From contig NZ_CP096659.1 in assembly GCF_023238205.1 (NCBI RefSeq), positions 1,612,001 through 1,676,000 of the forward strand: a DNA stretch of 64,000 bases, in the 5' to 3' direction. A program made the translations under genes and the position numbers. Positions 24,613 through 32,644 of this stretch are shown here, in pieces; the stretch's first letter is position 1; every line of letters begins with the position of its first letter. The notes beneath the pieces were generated by a model. The model did no database searches, had not been told where the DNA came from, and worked only from the letters and a program-made list of their open reading frames with translations. This DNA is from Halorussus limi (GTDB lineage: Archaea; Halobacteriota; Halobacteria; Halobacteriales; Haladaptataceae).

Positions 24613-25923
24613 ATGCTCACTATTCGGAACGCGACGCTCGCGGACGGCCGACAGGTGGACGTGCGCATCGACACGTCCGCGGGCCGCATCGCGGGCGTCG
24701 GGTCGACGCTGACCGAGTCCGGCGACTCCATCGACGCCACCGGGAAACTCCTCCTGCCGGGGATGATAGACGCACACGTCCACTTCCGCCAACCCGGGTT
24801 CGACCACAAGGAGACGTGGGAGACGGGGAGCAGGTCGGCCGCGGCGGGCGGCGTGACCACCGTAGTGGACCAACCGAACACCGACCCGCCGACCGTGGAC
24901 GGCGACGCCTTCGACCGGAAGGCCGACCTCGCGGCCGACTCCTACGTCGATTACGGTATCAACGGCGGCGTGACGCCCGACTGGAACCCCGACGAACTGT
25001 TCGACCGGCCGGTGCTGGCGCTCGGCGAGGTGTTCCTCGCGGACTCGACCGGCGAGATGGGCATCGAGGAGGACCTGTTCCGGGAGGCCGTCGAGCGCGC
25101 GACCGACGAGTACCGGGTCGTCACGGTCCACGCCGAGGACGCCGACCTGTTCTCGGCGGAGGCCCGCGAGCGCGACGGCGACGACTACGACGCGTGGAGC
25201 GCCTACCGGACCGCGGAGGCCGAGGCCGCCGCGGTCGAGCGTGCGGTCGAAATCGGCGCGGAGGCCGACGCACAGGTCCACATCGCCCACACCAGCACGC
25301 CAGAGGGCGTGGACGCTGCCACAGCGGGCGGCGCGACCTGCGAGGTCACGCCCCACCACCTCTTCCTCTCTCGCGGGGACTACGACGAGTTGGGCACGTT
25401 CGGTCGCATGAACCCGCCGCTCCGGAGCGAGGACCGCCGGGAGGCGCTGTTCGAACGCGTCGCCGACGGCACGGTCGACATGGTCGCCACCGACCACGCG
25501 CCTCACACCCGCGAGGAGAAGGACGCGAGCATCTGGGACGCCCCGAGCGGCGTGCCGGGAGTCGAAACCGCCCTGCCGCTCCTGCTCGAAGAGGCCCGGA
25601 AGGACAACCTGACCTACGAGCGCGTCCGGGACCTGACCGCGGCCAACCCCGCCGACGTGTTCGGTCTGACCCGGCGAGGGACGGTCGAACAGGGTCTGAT
25701 GGCCGACCTCGTGCTGGTCGACCCCGACGAGTCCCGCGAGATTCGCGGCGATGACCTCCACTCGAAGTGCGACTGGACGCCGTTCGAGGGGATGGCCGGC
25801 GTGTTCCCCGAACTGACGATGGTCCGGGGGAACGTGGTGTATCGGAGCGAGTCGGCCGAGTTCGAGAGCATCGACGCCGACGGCGAGTTCGGCGAGGCGG
25901 TCGGACGGAACGTTCGGAAGTAA
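24613..25923 (+). CDS. pyrC: Dihydroorotase
   Basis: A 436-residue amidohydrolase-superfamily protein with the dihydroorotase signatures: GMIDAHVHFRQPGFDHKETW (metal His-x-His and substrate Arg), QPNTDPPT, VHAED, HIAHTSTPEGVD, EVTPHHLFLS, MNPPLR and ATDHAPHTREEK (catalytic Asp). It closes N-carbamoyl-aspartate to dihydroorotate, the third step of pyrimidine synthesis. The length fits class I enzymes. The substrate loop NPPLR separates it from allantoinase and hydantoinase. It stands alone; no other pyrimidine gene is in the window. Confidence 0.94.
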   Translation: MLTIRNATLADGRQVDVRIDTSAGRIAGVGSTLTESGDSIDATGKLLLPGMIDAHVHFRQPGFDHKETWETGSRSAAAGGVTTVVDQPNTDPPTVDGDAFDRKADLAADSYVDYGINGGVTPDWNPDELFDRPVLALGEVFLADSTGEMGIEEDLFREAVERATDEYRVVTVHAEDADLFSAEARERDGDDYDAWSAYRTAEAEAAAVERAVEIGAEADAQVHIAHTSTPEGVDAATAGGATCEVTPHHLFLSRGDYDELGTFGRMNPPLRSEDRREALFERVADGTVDMVATDHAPHTREEKDASIWDAPSGVPGVETALPLLLEEARKDNLTYERVRDLTAANPADVFGLTRRGTVEQGLMADLVLVDPDESREIRGDDLHSKCDWTPFEGMAGVFPELTMVRGNVVYRSESAEFESIDADGEFGEAVGRNVRK

Positions 25924-26369
25924 CGGTTCGGTCGAGGAGTCGCCGAGGCTCCGCCCGGAGACCGGAACTCGACAAATCTCAATCTGACGCGTACTCCCGT
26001 CGGCAGTTTCGATACGTTTGGCTGGAATTTAACGAACTCACAAAACGCACGTCCGCTTCTTACGTGGTGAGTTGAAAGAGTTGCGCAAAAGAGCGCAGTT
26101 ATGTGTAAATCCACCGTATCAGCCATCGTCGGCGCGCTCCCGCCGACTGATGCACTGTCAACCAACTGCCAACCAGAAGGGTACTCGTCCGCCGACGGAA
26201 CCTTCGACGGGGTGCCTGCTCGGACCGCCCCGTCGTTTCCTTTTGACTGCCACCGGCTAGCGATACGAGGACCACCCGGCACGAGGTGCGTCGTGAGTGC
26301 TATCGACGTTCGCCGAGCGCCGCGGGGAGATTGAACGCAACCGGATTCGACGAGTTCGACCGGTCCGAT
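25924..26369. other. Gene-free intergenic region
   Basis: No convincing gene is seen. The part 26030-26110 is A/T-richer and holds two inverted repeats: AACTCAC (26035-26041) with GTGAGTT (26067-26073), and TGCGC (26082-26086) with GCGCA (26093-26097). A 77-codon frame from 26101 lacks haloarchaeal character (low acidity, Cys- and Pro-rich) and is not called. Confidence 0.35.
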
Positions 26370-26531
26370 TCAGCTAGCGATGCCGTCGCGAATCACCGGC
26401 GCGAACGCGTAGCCGACGGCGACGACGGCCAGTATCGCGGCGAACAGCCGACCGGGTTCCTGTCTGGCCTGCCAGACGACGAACACGAGTCCGAGTCCGA
26501 TTGCGGCGGCGAGGCGCGTGGTTTCGTTCAT
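26370..26531 (-). CDS. Small two-helix membrane protein, unknown
   Basis: A 53-residue protein starting MNETTRLAAAIGLGLVFVV, with two hydrophobic segments (about residues 5-22 and 30-47) joined by WQARQEPGR. It lies 48 bases downstream of another small membrane protein on the same strand and may be co-transcribed with it and with the transporter operon. No family is recognised. Confidence 0.5.
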   Translation of the reverse strand: MNETTRLAAAIGLGLVFVVWQARQEPGRLFAAILAVVAVGYAFAPVIRDGIAS

Positions 26532-26579
26532 ACCCAGAGGTACGAATCCCACGACTTAAAACGTCTCACTCTCCGGGTG

Positions 26580-26942
26580 TCACGTCACGCCCGCGACGAC
26601 CCACGTCGCCAGCACCGTGCCGACCATCCCGCCGAGACCGACGCTCCCGAGGACCGCCATCGCCTGCCGGGAGTCGGCCTCCGACCAGTCGGACCGACCG
26701 CCGAGGTGTCGCTGGAAGTTCTCGATGCCACGTCCCGCGAACACCGACCCCGACCAGCCCAGAATCGAGAACCCGAACACGAGCGCGCCGACCGCGAAGA
26801 TTTTCTCGCTGGCGAACCCGACCGACTCGCCCGAGAGGACGAGAACGGGTACCGCGACGGCCGCCAGCGCCGCGCCGAGCGCGAGTGCGCGTCCGAGGCG
26901 CCGGACGCGTTCGCGGAGCGTCGGTTCGACGTCCGAACTCAT
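26580..26942 (-). CDS. Membrane protein, unknown, next to the ABC permeases
   Basis: A 120-residue protein with about three hydrophobic segments (residues 19-38, 48-68 and 94-117) and a short basic amphipathic start (RERVRRLGRAL). The loop GRGIENFQRHLGGRSDWSEADSRQAM is polar. It begins 3 bases after the dppC-type permease stop, so it is very probably the last or next-to-last gene of the ABC transporter transcript. The function is unknown. Nothing links it to the core ABC machinery except position. Confidence 0.65.
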   Translation of the reverse strand: MSSDVEPTLRERVRRLGRALALGAALAAVAVPVLVLSGESVGFASEKIFAVGALVFGFSILGWSGSVFAGRGIENFQRHLGGRSDWSEADSRQAMAVLGSVGLGGMVGTVLATWVVAGVT

Positions 26943-26945
26943 CGG

Positions 26946-27902
26946 TCAGTCCACGGTCTCGCGCATCCGTGGGTCGAGCGCGTCGCGCATCCCGTCGCCG
27001 AGCAGGTTGAACCCGAGGACGGTGATGGCGAGGAACAGACCGGGGAAGAACGACCACCACCAGTCGCCGGTCAGCAGTCCCTGATTCACGCCGTTCGACA
27101 GCATCAGTCCCCACGACGGCGTCCCGGCCTCGGCGCCGAACCCGAGGAACGACAGCGCCGCGATGTCGATGATGGCGAGTCCGAAGTTGAGCGTGGACTG
27201 GACCGTGATGGGCGCGAGGCAGTTGGGCATGATGTGGCGGACGATGACCCGAGCATCTCTCGCCCCGAGCGCCTCCGTCGCCTCGATGTACTCGTCTTCC
27301 AGCACCTTCAGGGCGGCGCCGCGGACGACGCGGGCGAACCGCGGAGTGTACACCAGCGTCAGGGCGATGACCACCTTCCAGAGGCCCGCGCCGAAGATGG
27401 CGACCAGCGCCAGCGCGAGCAGGAGACTCGGGAACGCGAGCAGCACGTCCATCGTCCGCATGATGACGTTGTCGGTAATGTCGCCGTAGTAGGCCGCGAG
27501 GATGCCGAGACCGACGCCCAGCACCGTCGAGGCCCCGACCGTGATGGTGCCGTACTTCATCGCAAGCCACGCGCCGTACAGCACGCGACGGAAGATGTCG
27601 CGCGACTGGATGTCGGTGCCGAACGGGTACGCGAACGCGCCGTACTCGCCGACGATGGCGGTCTTCTTGCTCAGCCAACTCGGCGGCGCGAGGTTGGGGT
27701 TGGTCCCGATTTGGCTCTGGGTTACCGACGCGAGGTCGATGAAGAGTCGCGCGTAGAGCGCGATGGCCACCATCGCGAAGATGATGGTGAGACCCGCGAC
27801 GGCGAGGCGGTTCGACAGCAGTTCGGAGAGGAACGGGGACGCGCGGAGTCGCTCGACGACGCCGCGCTTGCCCACGTCCTCGCGTTGGGTTTCCGTGCTC
27901 AT
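26946..27902 (-). CDS. ABC transporter permease, DppC/OppC type
   Basis: A 318-residue permease of the peptide/nickel family. It has an N-terminal TM helix, an extracytoplasmic loop with FGTDIQSRDIFRRVLYGAW (the DppC FGTDxxGRDxxSR region), then five helices with the cytoplasmic coupling loop EALGARDARVIVRHIMPNCLAPI (EAA motif). It forms a heterodimer with the adjacent DppB-type permease, whose stop lies 2 bases upstream, so the two are translationally coupled. Together they make the membrane channel of the importer encoded by this cluster. Confidence 0.92.
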   Translation of the reverse strand: MSTETQREDVGKRGVVERLRASPFLSELLSNRLAVAGLTIIFAMVAIALYARLFIDLASVTQSQIGTNPNLAPPSWLSKKTAIVGEYGAFAYPFGTDIQSRDIFRRVLYGAWLAMKYGTITVGASTVLGVGLGILAAYYGDITDNVIMRTMDVLLAFPSLLLALALVAIFGAGLWKVVIALTLVYTPRFARVVRGAALKVLEDEYIEATEALGARDARVIVRHIMPNCLAPITVQSTLNFGLAIIDIAALSFLGFGAEAGTPSWGLMLSNGVNQGLLTGDWWWSFFPGLFLAITVLGFNLLGDGMRDALDPRMRETVD

Positions 27903-27904
27903 TC

Positions 27905-28918
27905 TTATTGTTCGATCCGCGGGTCGAGGTAGGAGTAGGTCACGTCCACGAGCAGGTTCACCAGCGTGAACAGGAACGCGAACATCAGGACGGTACCCTG
28001 CACGACCGGGTAGTCACCGACCTGAATCGCGCTCACCAGCAGGGTGCCGATGCCCGCGATGCCGAAGATGGTCTCGGTCAGGACCGCGCCGCCCAGCAGA
28101 GTGCCGAACTGGATGCCGATGACGGTCACCACCGGGATGAGCGCGTTCTGGAAGCCGTGTTTCATAACCGTGATCTTCGAGCCTTGGCCCTTCGCGCGGG
28201 CGGTCCGCATGTAGTCCTGCCGGATGACCTCCAGCATCGACGACCGCATCATGCGGGAGATGAGCGCCATCGAGTAGATGCCGATGACGACCGAGGGCAG
28301 GAACAGGTGCATCGCGGCCGACTGGAACGCCGCGAAGTTCCCGCGGACGAGCGTGTCGAGCGTGATGATTCCCGTGATGGGGTTGATGTCGAACTCGGAG
28401 GCGACGCGACCGCTCGCGGGGAACCAGTTCAGAATCTGGGCGAACAGCAGGATGAGGAGCGGACCGCTCCAGTAAATCGGGACGCTGATTCCGCTCAGCG
28501 CGCCGATTCGCGTCACGTGGTCGCTCAGAGCGTCCTGTTTTATCGCCCCGAGCAGACCGATGGGGATACCGAACAAGATGCCGAGAAACTGGCCGAACAG
28601 CGCCATCTCCAGCGTGACCGGGAGCTTGTACCGCAGAATCTGCTTGACCGGCGTGCCCTTCTGAATCTGGTAGGAGTTGCCGAAGTCCAACTGGACCGCG
28701 TCGACCAGGAACCGGCCGTACTGTACCCAGATGGGGTCGTTGAGTCCGAGTTCCGCACGGACCTGCTGGACGAACTGCTCGGACGCCCGCTGGCCCGCGA
28801 TGACTCTCGCGGGGTCGCCCGGAGCGAGGTGCAGGATGGCGAACACGAACGTCGCCACCCCGAACAACACCGGGACCAGCAGCAGGAGTCGTTTGATAAC
28901 GAACCGCTTGGAAATCAT
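27905..28918 (-). CDS. ABC transporter permease, DppB/OppB type
   Basis: A 337-residue permease. It has an N-terminal helix KRLLLLVPVLFGVATFVFAI, the large loop with FGNSYQIQKGTPV, and five further helices. The EAA coupling loop is TARAKGQGSKITVMKHGFQNALIPVV, and the ETIFGIAGIGTLLVSAI segment is typical of DppB. It is the partner of the DppC-type protein. A T6 run on the minus strand at 28946-28951 lies 28 bases before its ATG: it could act as this gene's TATA-like element, or as a partial terminator after the binding protein gene upstream. Confidence 0.92.
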   Translation of the reverse strand: MISKRFVIKRLLLLVPVLFGVATFVFAILHLAPGDPARVIAGQRASEQFVQQVRAELGLNDPIWVQYGRFLVDAVQLDFGNSYQIQKGTPVKQILRYKLPVTLEMALFGQFLGILFGIPIGLLGAIKQDALSDHVTRIGALSGISVPIYWSGPLLILLFAQILNWFPASGRVASEFDINPITGIITLDTLVRGNFAAFQSAAMHLFLPSVVIGIYSMALISRMMRSSMLEVIRQDYMRTARAKGQGSKITVMKHGFQNALIPVVTVIGIQFGTLLGGAVLTETIFGIAGIGTLLVSAIQVGDYPVVQGTVLMFAFLFTLVNLLVDVTYSYLDPRIEQ

Positions 28919-29010
28919 TCACTCGCAGAATCGACCGCGGGGGTGAAAAAAGACTCGCTACCGCCGCGCCGTCGGGGAGTGTCGAGGGACGGCGGCGGGG
29001 CGGACCGCGA

Positions 29011-30711
29011 CTACTGCTTCAGCGAGACTCGGTTGAGGAACGGGCCGCCGATGGGCGCGATGGTGAAGCCCTCGACTTCCTTGCGGAGGCCGCGCATCGT
29101 CTTGGCGTGGTCGAGCGCGACCCACGGCTGTTCCTCGTGGAAGATTTTCCCGGCCTTCTGGTACTTGGACTTGCGCTTGCTCGTCTCGTAGGTCTGCTGG
29201 GCTTCTTCGGTCAGCTTCATGAACTCGGTGTTCGCCCACGCGGCGGTGTCGAGCGTGCTGAAGTTGTCGAAGTCGTTCGGGTTGACCCAGTCCTGTCCGT
29301 CGGGGACTTCGCTCCGGTCGATCTGGGGGTGAAGGAGCGCGTAGTAGAAGTTGTCCGGGTCGCCGTTGTCGGTCATCCATCCGAGGAAACAGGCGTCGTG
29401 CTTGAAGGAGTCGGTGTACGAGAGGAACGACTTCCACGGCTTCGTCGTGATGTTGACCGTGACGCCGATCTCCTCGAGGTTCGACTGGACGAGCGTGGCC
29501 GCCTGCCGCGGCGACGGGATGTACGGCCGCGGGTTCTTCATGATGGCGAGTTCGAATTCGAGGCCGGTCTCGCCCGCCTCTTCGAGTAGCTTCTTGGCCT
29601 TCTCCGGCTTGTGGCCGTACGGGTCGAGGTTGGGGTTGTACCCCATCACGCTCTCGGGGATGGGTTGGCTGGCCTGCGACGCGATGCCCTTGAAGATGGT
29701 GTTGACGAGGTCCTCGGTGTTGATGGCGTAGCTGATGGCCTGCCGGACCTTCTTCTTGCGGAACGCCTCCTTTCGCCACATGTTGAACGCCATGTAGCCG
29801 ACGTTGATGCCGGGAATGGAGGCGAGGTCGGCCTTGTCCGAGTTGTCGATGAGCTTCGAGGACTGGGCGCCGAGACCGTCGACGATGTCCGCGCCGCCCG
29901 AGAGCAGCGTCTGGGCACGAGAGGTGTTCGAAGTGACCGCCGTGAACACGACTTCGTCGACCTGCGCCTTCTGGTCGCCCCAGTAGTCGTCGTTCTTCTT
30001 GAGGCGGATGCGCTGGTTGCTCGTGTCCCAGTTGTCGAACTCGAACGGACCGGTCCCGACCGGTTTACTGGCGAGGTCCGTCCCGTGTTCCTTGATGGCC
30101 TTCAGCGAGTGGACCTTCGAGCAGAACATCGCGAGATTCTTCAGAATCGGGGCGTACGGCTGTTTGAGGGTGATGTCCACCGCGTGCTTGCCCGTCTTCT
30201 CGACGCTGTCGATCCAGCCACCGAGCGCGTAGGGACCGTACGACGAGACGTAGTCCTGTCCGGGGTAGTGTTCGTACTCCTTGTCGACGAAGCGACGATA
30301 GGTCGCCACGAAGTCCTCGGCGGTGAACTTGTCGCCGTTGTGGAACGTGACTCCCTTCCGGAGCGTGAGACTGACCGACTTGCCGTCGACGCTCCAGTCG
30401 GTCGCCAGTCCGGCCTTGAGCGAGGTCTTACCCGGCTTGAACTCGATGAGACTGTCGTAAATCTGGTTCGTGACCTTGGCGTCCTCGCCGCTCTTGGTGT
30501 TCTGGAAGTCGAGCGACTTGGAGTCGGCGCCCCGCGCGTAGGTGAGGGTCGTACCCGAACTACCGGACTCCTCGGTCGTCTCGGTCGTGTCGGTGGTGGT
30601 GCCGTTACCGTCACCGGTGTTGCCGGTACACCCGGCGAGGGTCGCCGCCGCCGTCGCACCGCCTGCCGCCTTCAGGAAACTACGCCGCTTGAGACTGTCA
30701 TCTGTCGCCAT
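29011..30711 (-). CDS. Peptide/nickel-type ABC substrate-binding lipoprotein (copy 1)
   Basis: A 566-residue SBP_bac_5 protein. The Tat signal is KRRSFLKAAGG and the lipobox LAGC (Cys28), followed by a Thr/Ser-rich linker. The body has the cluster C marks GLATDWSVDGKSVSLTLRKGVTFHNG, PVGTGPFEFDNW and RQAISYAINTEDLVNTIFKG. It should be anchored outside the membrane and deliver peptides or another oligomeric solute to the DppBC permeases. It is a close paralogue of the next gene upstream and has its own TATA box, so it may be expressed above the level of the permeases. The ligand cannot be predicted. Confidence 0.92.
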   Translation of the reverse strand: MATDDSLKRRSFLKAAGGATAAATLAGCTGNTGDGNGTTTDTTETTEESGSSGTTLTYARGADSKSLDFQNTKSGEDAKVTNQIYDSLIEFKPGKTSLKAGLATDWSVDGKSVSLTLRKGVTFHNGDKFTAEDFVATYRRFVDKEYEHYPGQDYVSSYGPYALGGWIDSVEKTGKHAVDITLKQPYAPILKNLAMFCSKVHSLKAIKEHGTDLASKPVGTGPFEFDNWDTSNQRIRLKKNDDYWGDQKAQVDEVVFTAVTSNTSRAQTLLSGGADIVDGLGAQSSKLIDNSDKADLASIPGINVGYMAFNMWRKEAFRKKKVRQAISYAINTEDLVNTIFKGIASQASQPIPESVMGYNPNLDPYGHKPEKAKKLLEEAGETGLEFELAIMKNPRPYIPSPRQAATLVQSNLEEIGVTVNITTKPWKSFLSYTDSFKHDACFLGWMTDNGDPDNFYYALLHPQIDRSEVPDGQDWVNPNDFDNFSTLDTAAWANTEFMKLTEEAQQTYETSKRKSKYQKAGKIFHEEQPWVALDHAKTMRGLRKEVEGFTIAPIGGPFLNRVSLKQ

Positions 30712-30735
30712 GCACCACCATGCTCACACCGCCCA

Positions 30736-30744
30736 CATAAATAT
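30736..30744 (-). promoter_or_regulatory. TATA box of SBP copy 1
   Basis: On the minus strand ATATTTATG lies 25-33 bases before the ATG at 30711, a strong leaderless promoter inside the transporter cluster. Confidence 0.65.
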
Positions 30745-30825
30745 GCCGAACCTGTATGAAGTGAAAATAAAACGACTACTCGGGGGTGAGTCCATTTTTC
30801 GTCGGCCGAACGAAAAGAAGGTCGG

Positions 30826-32493
30826 TCAGTTCGACAGGCTGACCTGCTTGAGGAACGGCCCGCCGATGGGCGCGACCACGAAGTTCTGGACGTTCGTGCC
30901 GACGCCTCGGAGTTCCTTCGCGTGGTCGATGAACACCCACGGGGCCTCGTCGTGGGCTATCTGGGCCGCCTGCTTGTACAGGTTGGCCCGCTCCTGCTGG
31001 TTGTACGTCTTCTGGGCCCGTTCGGTGAGGTCCATGAACTCGGTGTTCGCCCACGCCGCTACGTCGAGCGTGTTGAACCCCTCGGTGTCCCAACTGACCC
31101 AGTCCTGTCCGTTCGGCACTTTGTCCTGCGAGACGCCGGGGTGCAACAGCGCGTAGTAGAAGTTGTCCGGGTCGGCGTTGTCGGTCATCCACCCGAGGAA
31201 ACAGGCGTCGTGCTTCCCGGAACTGGTGTAGTTCAGGAAGGGGTTGAACGGCTGTTGGTTGATGTTGACCGTGATGCCGACTTCGTTGAGGTTCGACTTG
31301 ACGGTCTGGGCCGCCTGAATCGGCGACGGGTTGTACGCCCGCGGGTTCTGGAACGTCGCCAACTCGAACGTGAAACCGTCGCCGTACCCCGCCTCGTTCA
31401 GCAACTGCTGGGCCCGCTGCGGGTCGTGCGGGTAGGGGTCCAACTCCTCGTTGTAGCCGAAGACGTTCGACGGGATAGGCTGACTCGCCGGCACCGCGAT
31501 GCCCCGGAAGATGGTGTTGACGATGGCCTCGGTGTTGATGGCGTAGCTGATGGCCTGTCGGACCCGCTTGTCCCGGAACGCCTCGACCCGCGCCATGTTG
31601 AACGCCAGATAGCCGATGTTGATGCCCTGTTTCTCCAGCAACTCGGCGTTCTGTGATTGGTCGACGATTTGGGCCGACTGCGCGCCGAGACCGTCGATGA
31701 TGTCCGCGCCGCCCGACACCAGCGTCTGAGCGCGGGTGGTGTTCCTCCCGATGGCGGTGAACACGACTTCGCTCACGTTCGGTCCCTCCCCCCAGTAGTT
31801 CTGGTTGGCCGAGAGTCGGATGCGCTGGTTGCCCTGGTCCCAGTTCTCGAACACGAACGGACCGGTTCCCATCGGGTTCGTGCTGAGGTCAGTTCCCCGC
31901 TCCTGTATTGCCTGCTCGGACAGCACGCTGGAGGCGAACATCGCGAGGTTCCGGAGAAACGGCGCGTATCGCTGCTCCAACTGGATGGTCATCTCGTAAT
32001 CGCCGTTCTTCTGGATGCCGCTAATCCAGTTGCCGAGCGTGAACGGCCCGTACGACGAGACGTACTCGTCGCCCGGATAGTACTCGTAGTTAGAGTCGGT
32101 GAACCGCCGATAGGTGGCGATGAAGTCGTCGACGGTACACTCGTTGCCGTTGTGGAACGTGACGCCCTCCCGCATGGTGACGGTGGCCTTCTGGCCTTGG
32201 AGGTTCCACTCGGTCGCCAGTCCCGCGACCAGCGAGGACTCGCCGGGTTTGAACTCGATGAGTCGGTCGTAAATCTGGTTCGTGACCTTCACGTCCTCGC
32301 CGCTGGTCGTGTTCTGCGGGTCGAGCGTCCCCGAGTCGTTCCCGCGCGCGTACGTGAGCGTCCCACCACCCTGTTGCTGTGCGTCCTCGGCGCTCCCGGT
32401 GTCGACGTAGCCCGCGACCGAGGCCGACGCCGCCGCCCCACCGGCCGCCTTCAACAAGTTCCGCCTCGAAACGGATGTGTCGTTTGAAGTCAT
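30826..32493 (-). CDS. Peptide/nickel-type ABC substrate-binding protein (copy 2, lipobox Cys lost)
   Basis: A 555-residue paralogue of the following binding protein, alignable nearly end to end (TLTYARGNDSGTLDPQNTTS, PMGTGPFVFENW, RQAISYAINTEAIVNTIFRG). The Tat signal SRRNLLKAAGG is intact, but where copy 1 has LAGC this one has SVAGYVDTG: the lipobox cysteine is Tyr29. It is therefore not lipidated by the normal route. Either the signal is cut and the protein is soluble or loosely held, or it stays as a membrane anchor. It has its own TATA box. Duplication followed by divergence of localisation is inferred. Confidence 0.9.
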   Translation of the reverse strand: MTSNDTSVSRRNLLKAAGGAAASASVAGYVDTGSAEDAQQQGGGTLTYARGNDSGTLDPQNTTSGEDVKVTNQIYDRLIEFKPGESSLVAGLATEWNLQGQKATVTMREGVTFHNGNECTVDDFIATYRRFTDSNYEYYPGDEYVSSYGPFTLGNWISGIQKNGDYEMTIQLEQRYAPFLRNLAMFASSVLSEQAIQERGTDLSTNPMGTGPFVFENWDQGNQRIRLSANQNYWGEGPNVSEVVFTAIGRNTTRAQTLVSGGADIIDGLGAQSAQIVDQSQNAELLEKQGINIGYLAFNMARVEAFRDKRVRQAISYAINTEAIVNTIFRGIAVPASQPIPSNVFGYNEELDPYPHDPQRAQQLLNEAGYGDGFTFELATFQNPRAYNPSPIQAAQTVKSNLNEVGITVNINQQPFNPFLNYTSSGKHDACFLGWMTDNADPDNFYYALLHPGVSQDKVPNGQDWVSWDTEGFNTLDVAAWANTEFMDLTERAQKTYNQQERANLYKQAAQIAHDEAPWVFIDHAKELRGVGTNVQNFVVAPIGGPFLKQVSLSN

Positions 32494-32517
32494 CCAACGC
32501 TATCAATCAATCATTTT

Positions 32518-32526
32518 GGATAAAAG
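32518..32526 (-). promoter_or_regulatory. TATA box of SBP copy 2
   Basis: On the minus strand CTTTTATCC is centred about 29 bases before the ATG at 32493. Confidence 0.6.
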
Positions 32527-32644
32527 CGTACGGGAGGGGATTGACGGTCGGTTTAGTTAGTTCAAATCTCGTAGTAGTCCGGAAGCATCGATTCGCGCGG
32601 CGAAATCGGCGGGCGACGGAGAACCGGAGAGCGGACGGCGAGGT

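Noticed and set aside
22715-24613. 632-codon minus-strand frame across the M23-like and lipoate ligase-like genes
   Set aside because: It spans two divergent genes and their promoter and has strongly basic, repetitive composition unlike any haloarchaeal protein.
26101-26334. 77-codon plus-strand frame in the 26 kb intergenic region
   Set aside because: It lacks acidic bias, is rich in Cys and Pro, has no membrane helix, no TATA box at the right distance and no recognised family.
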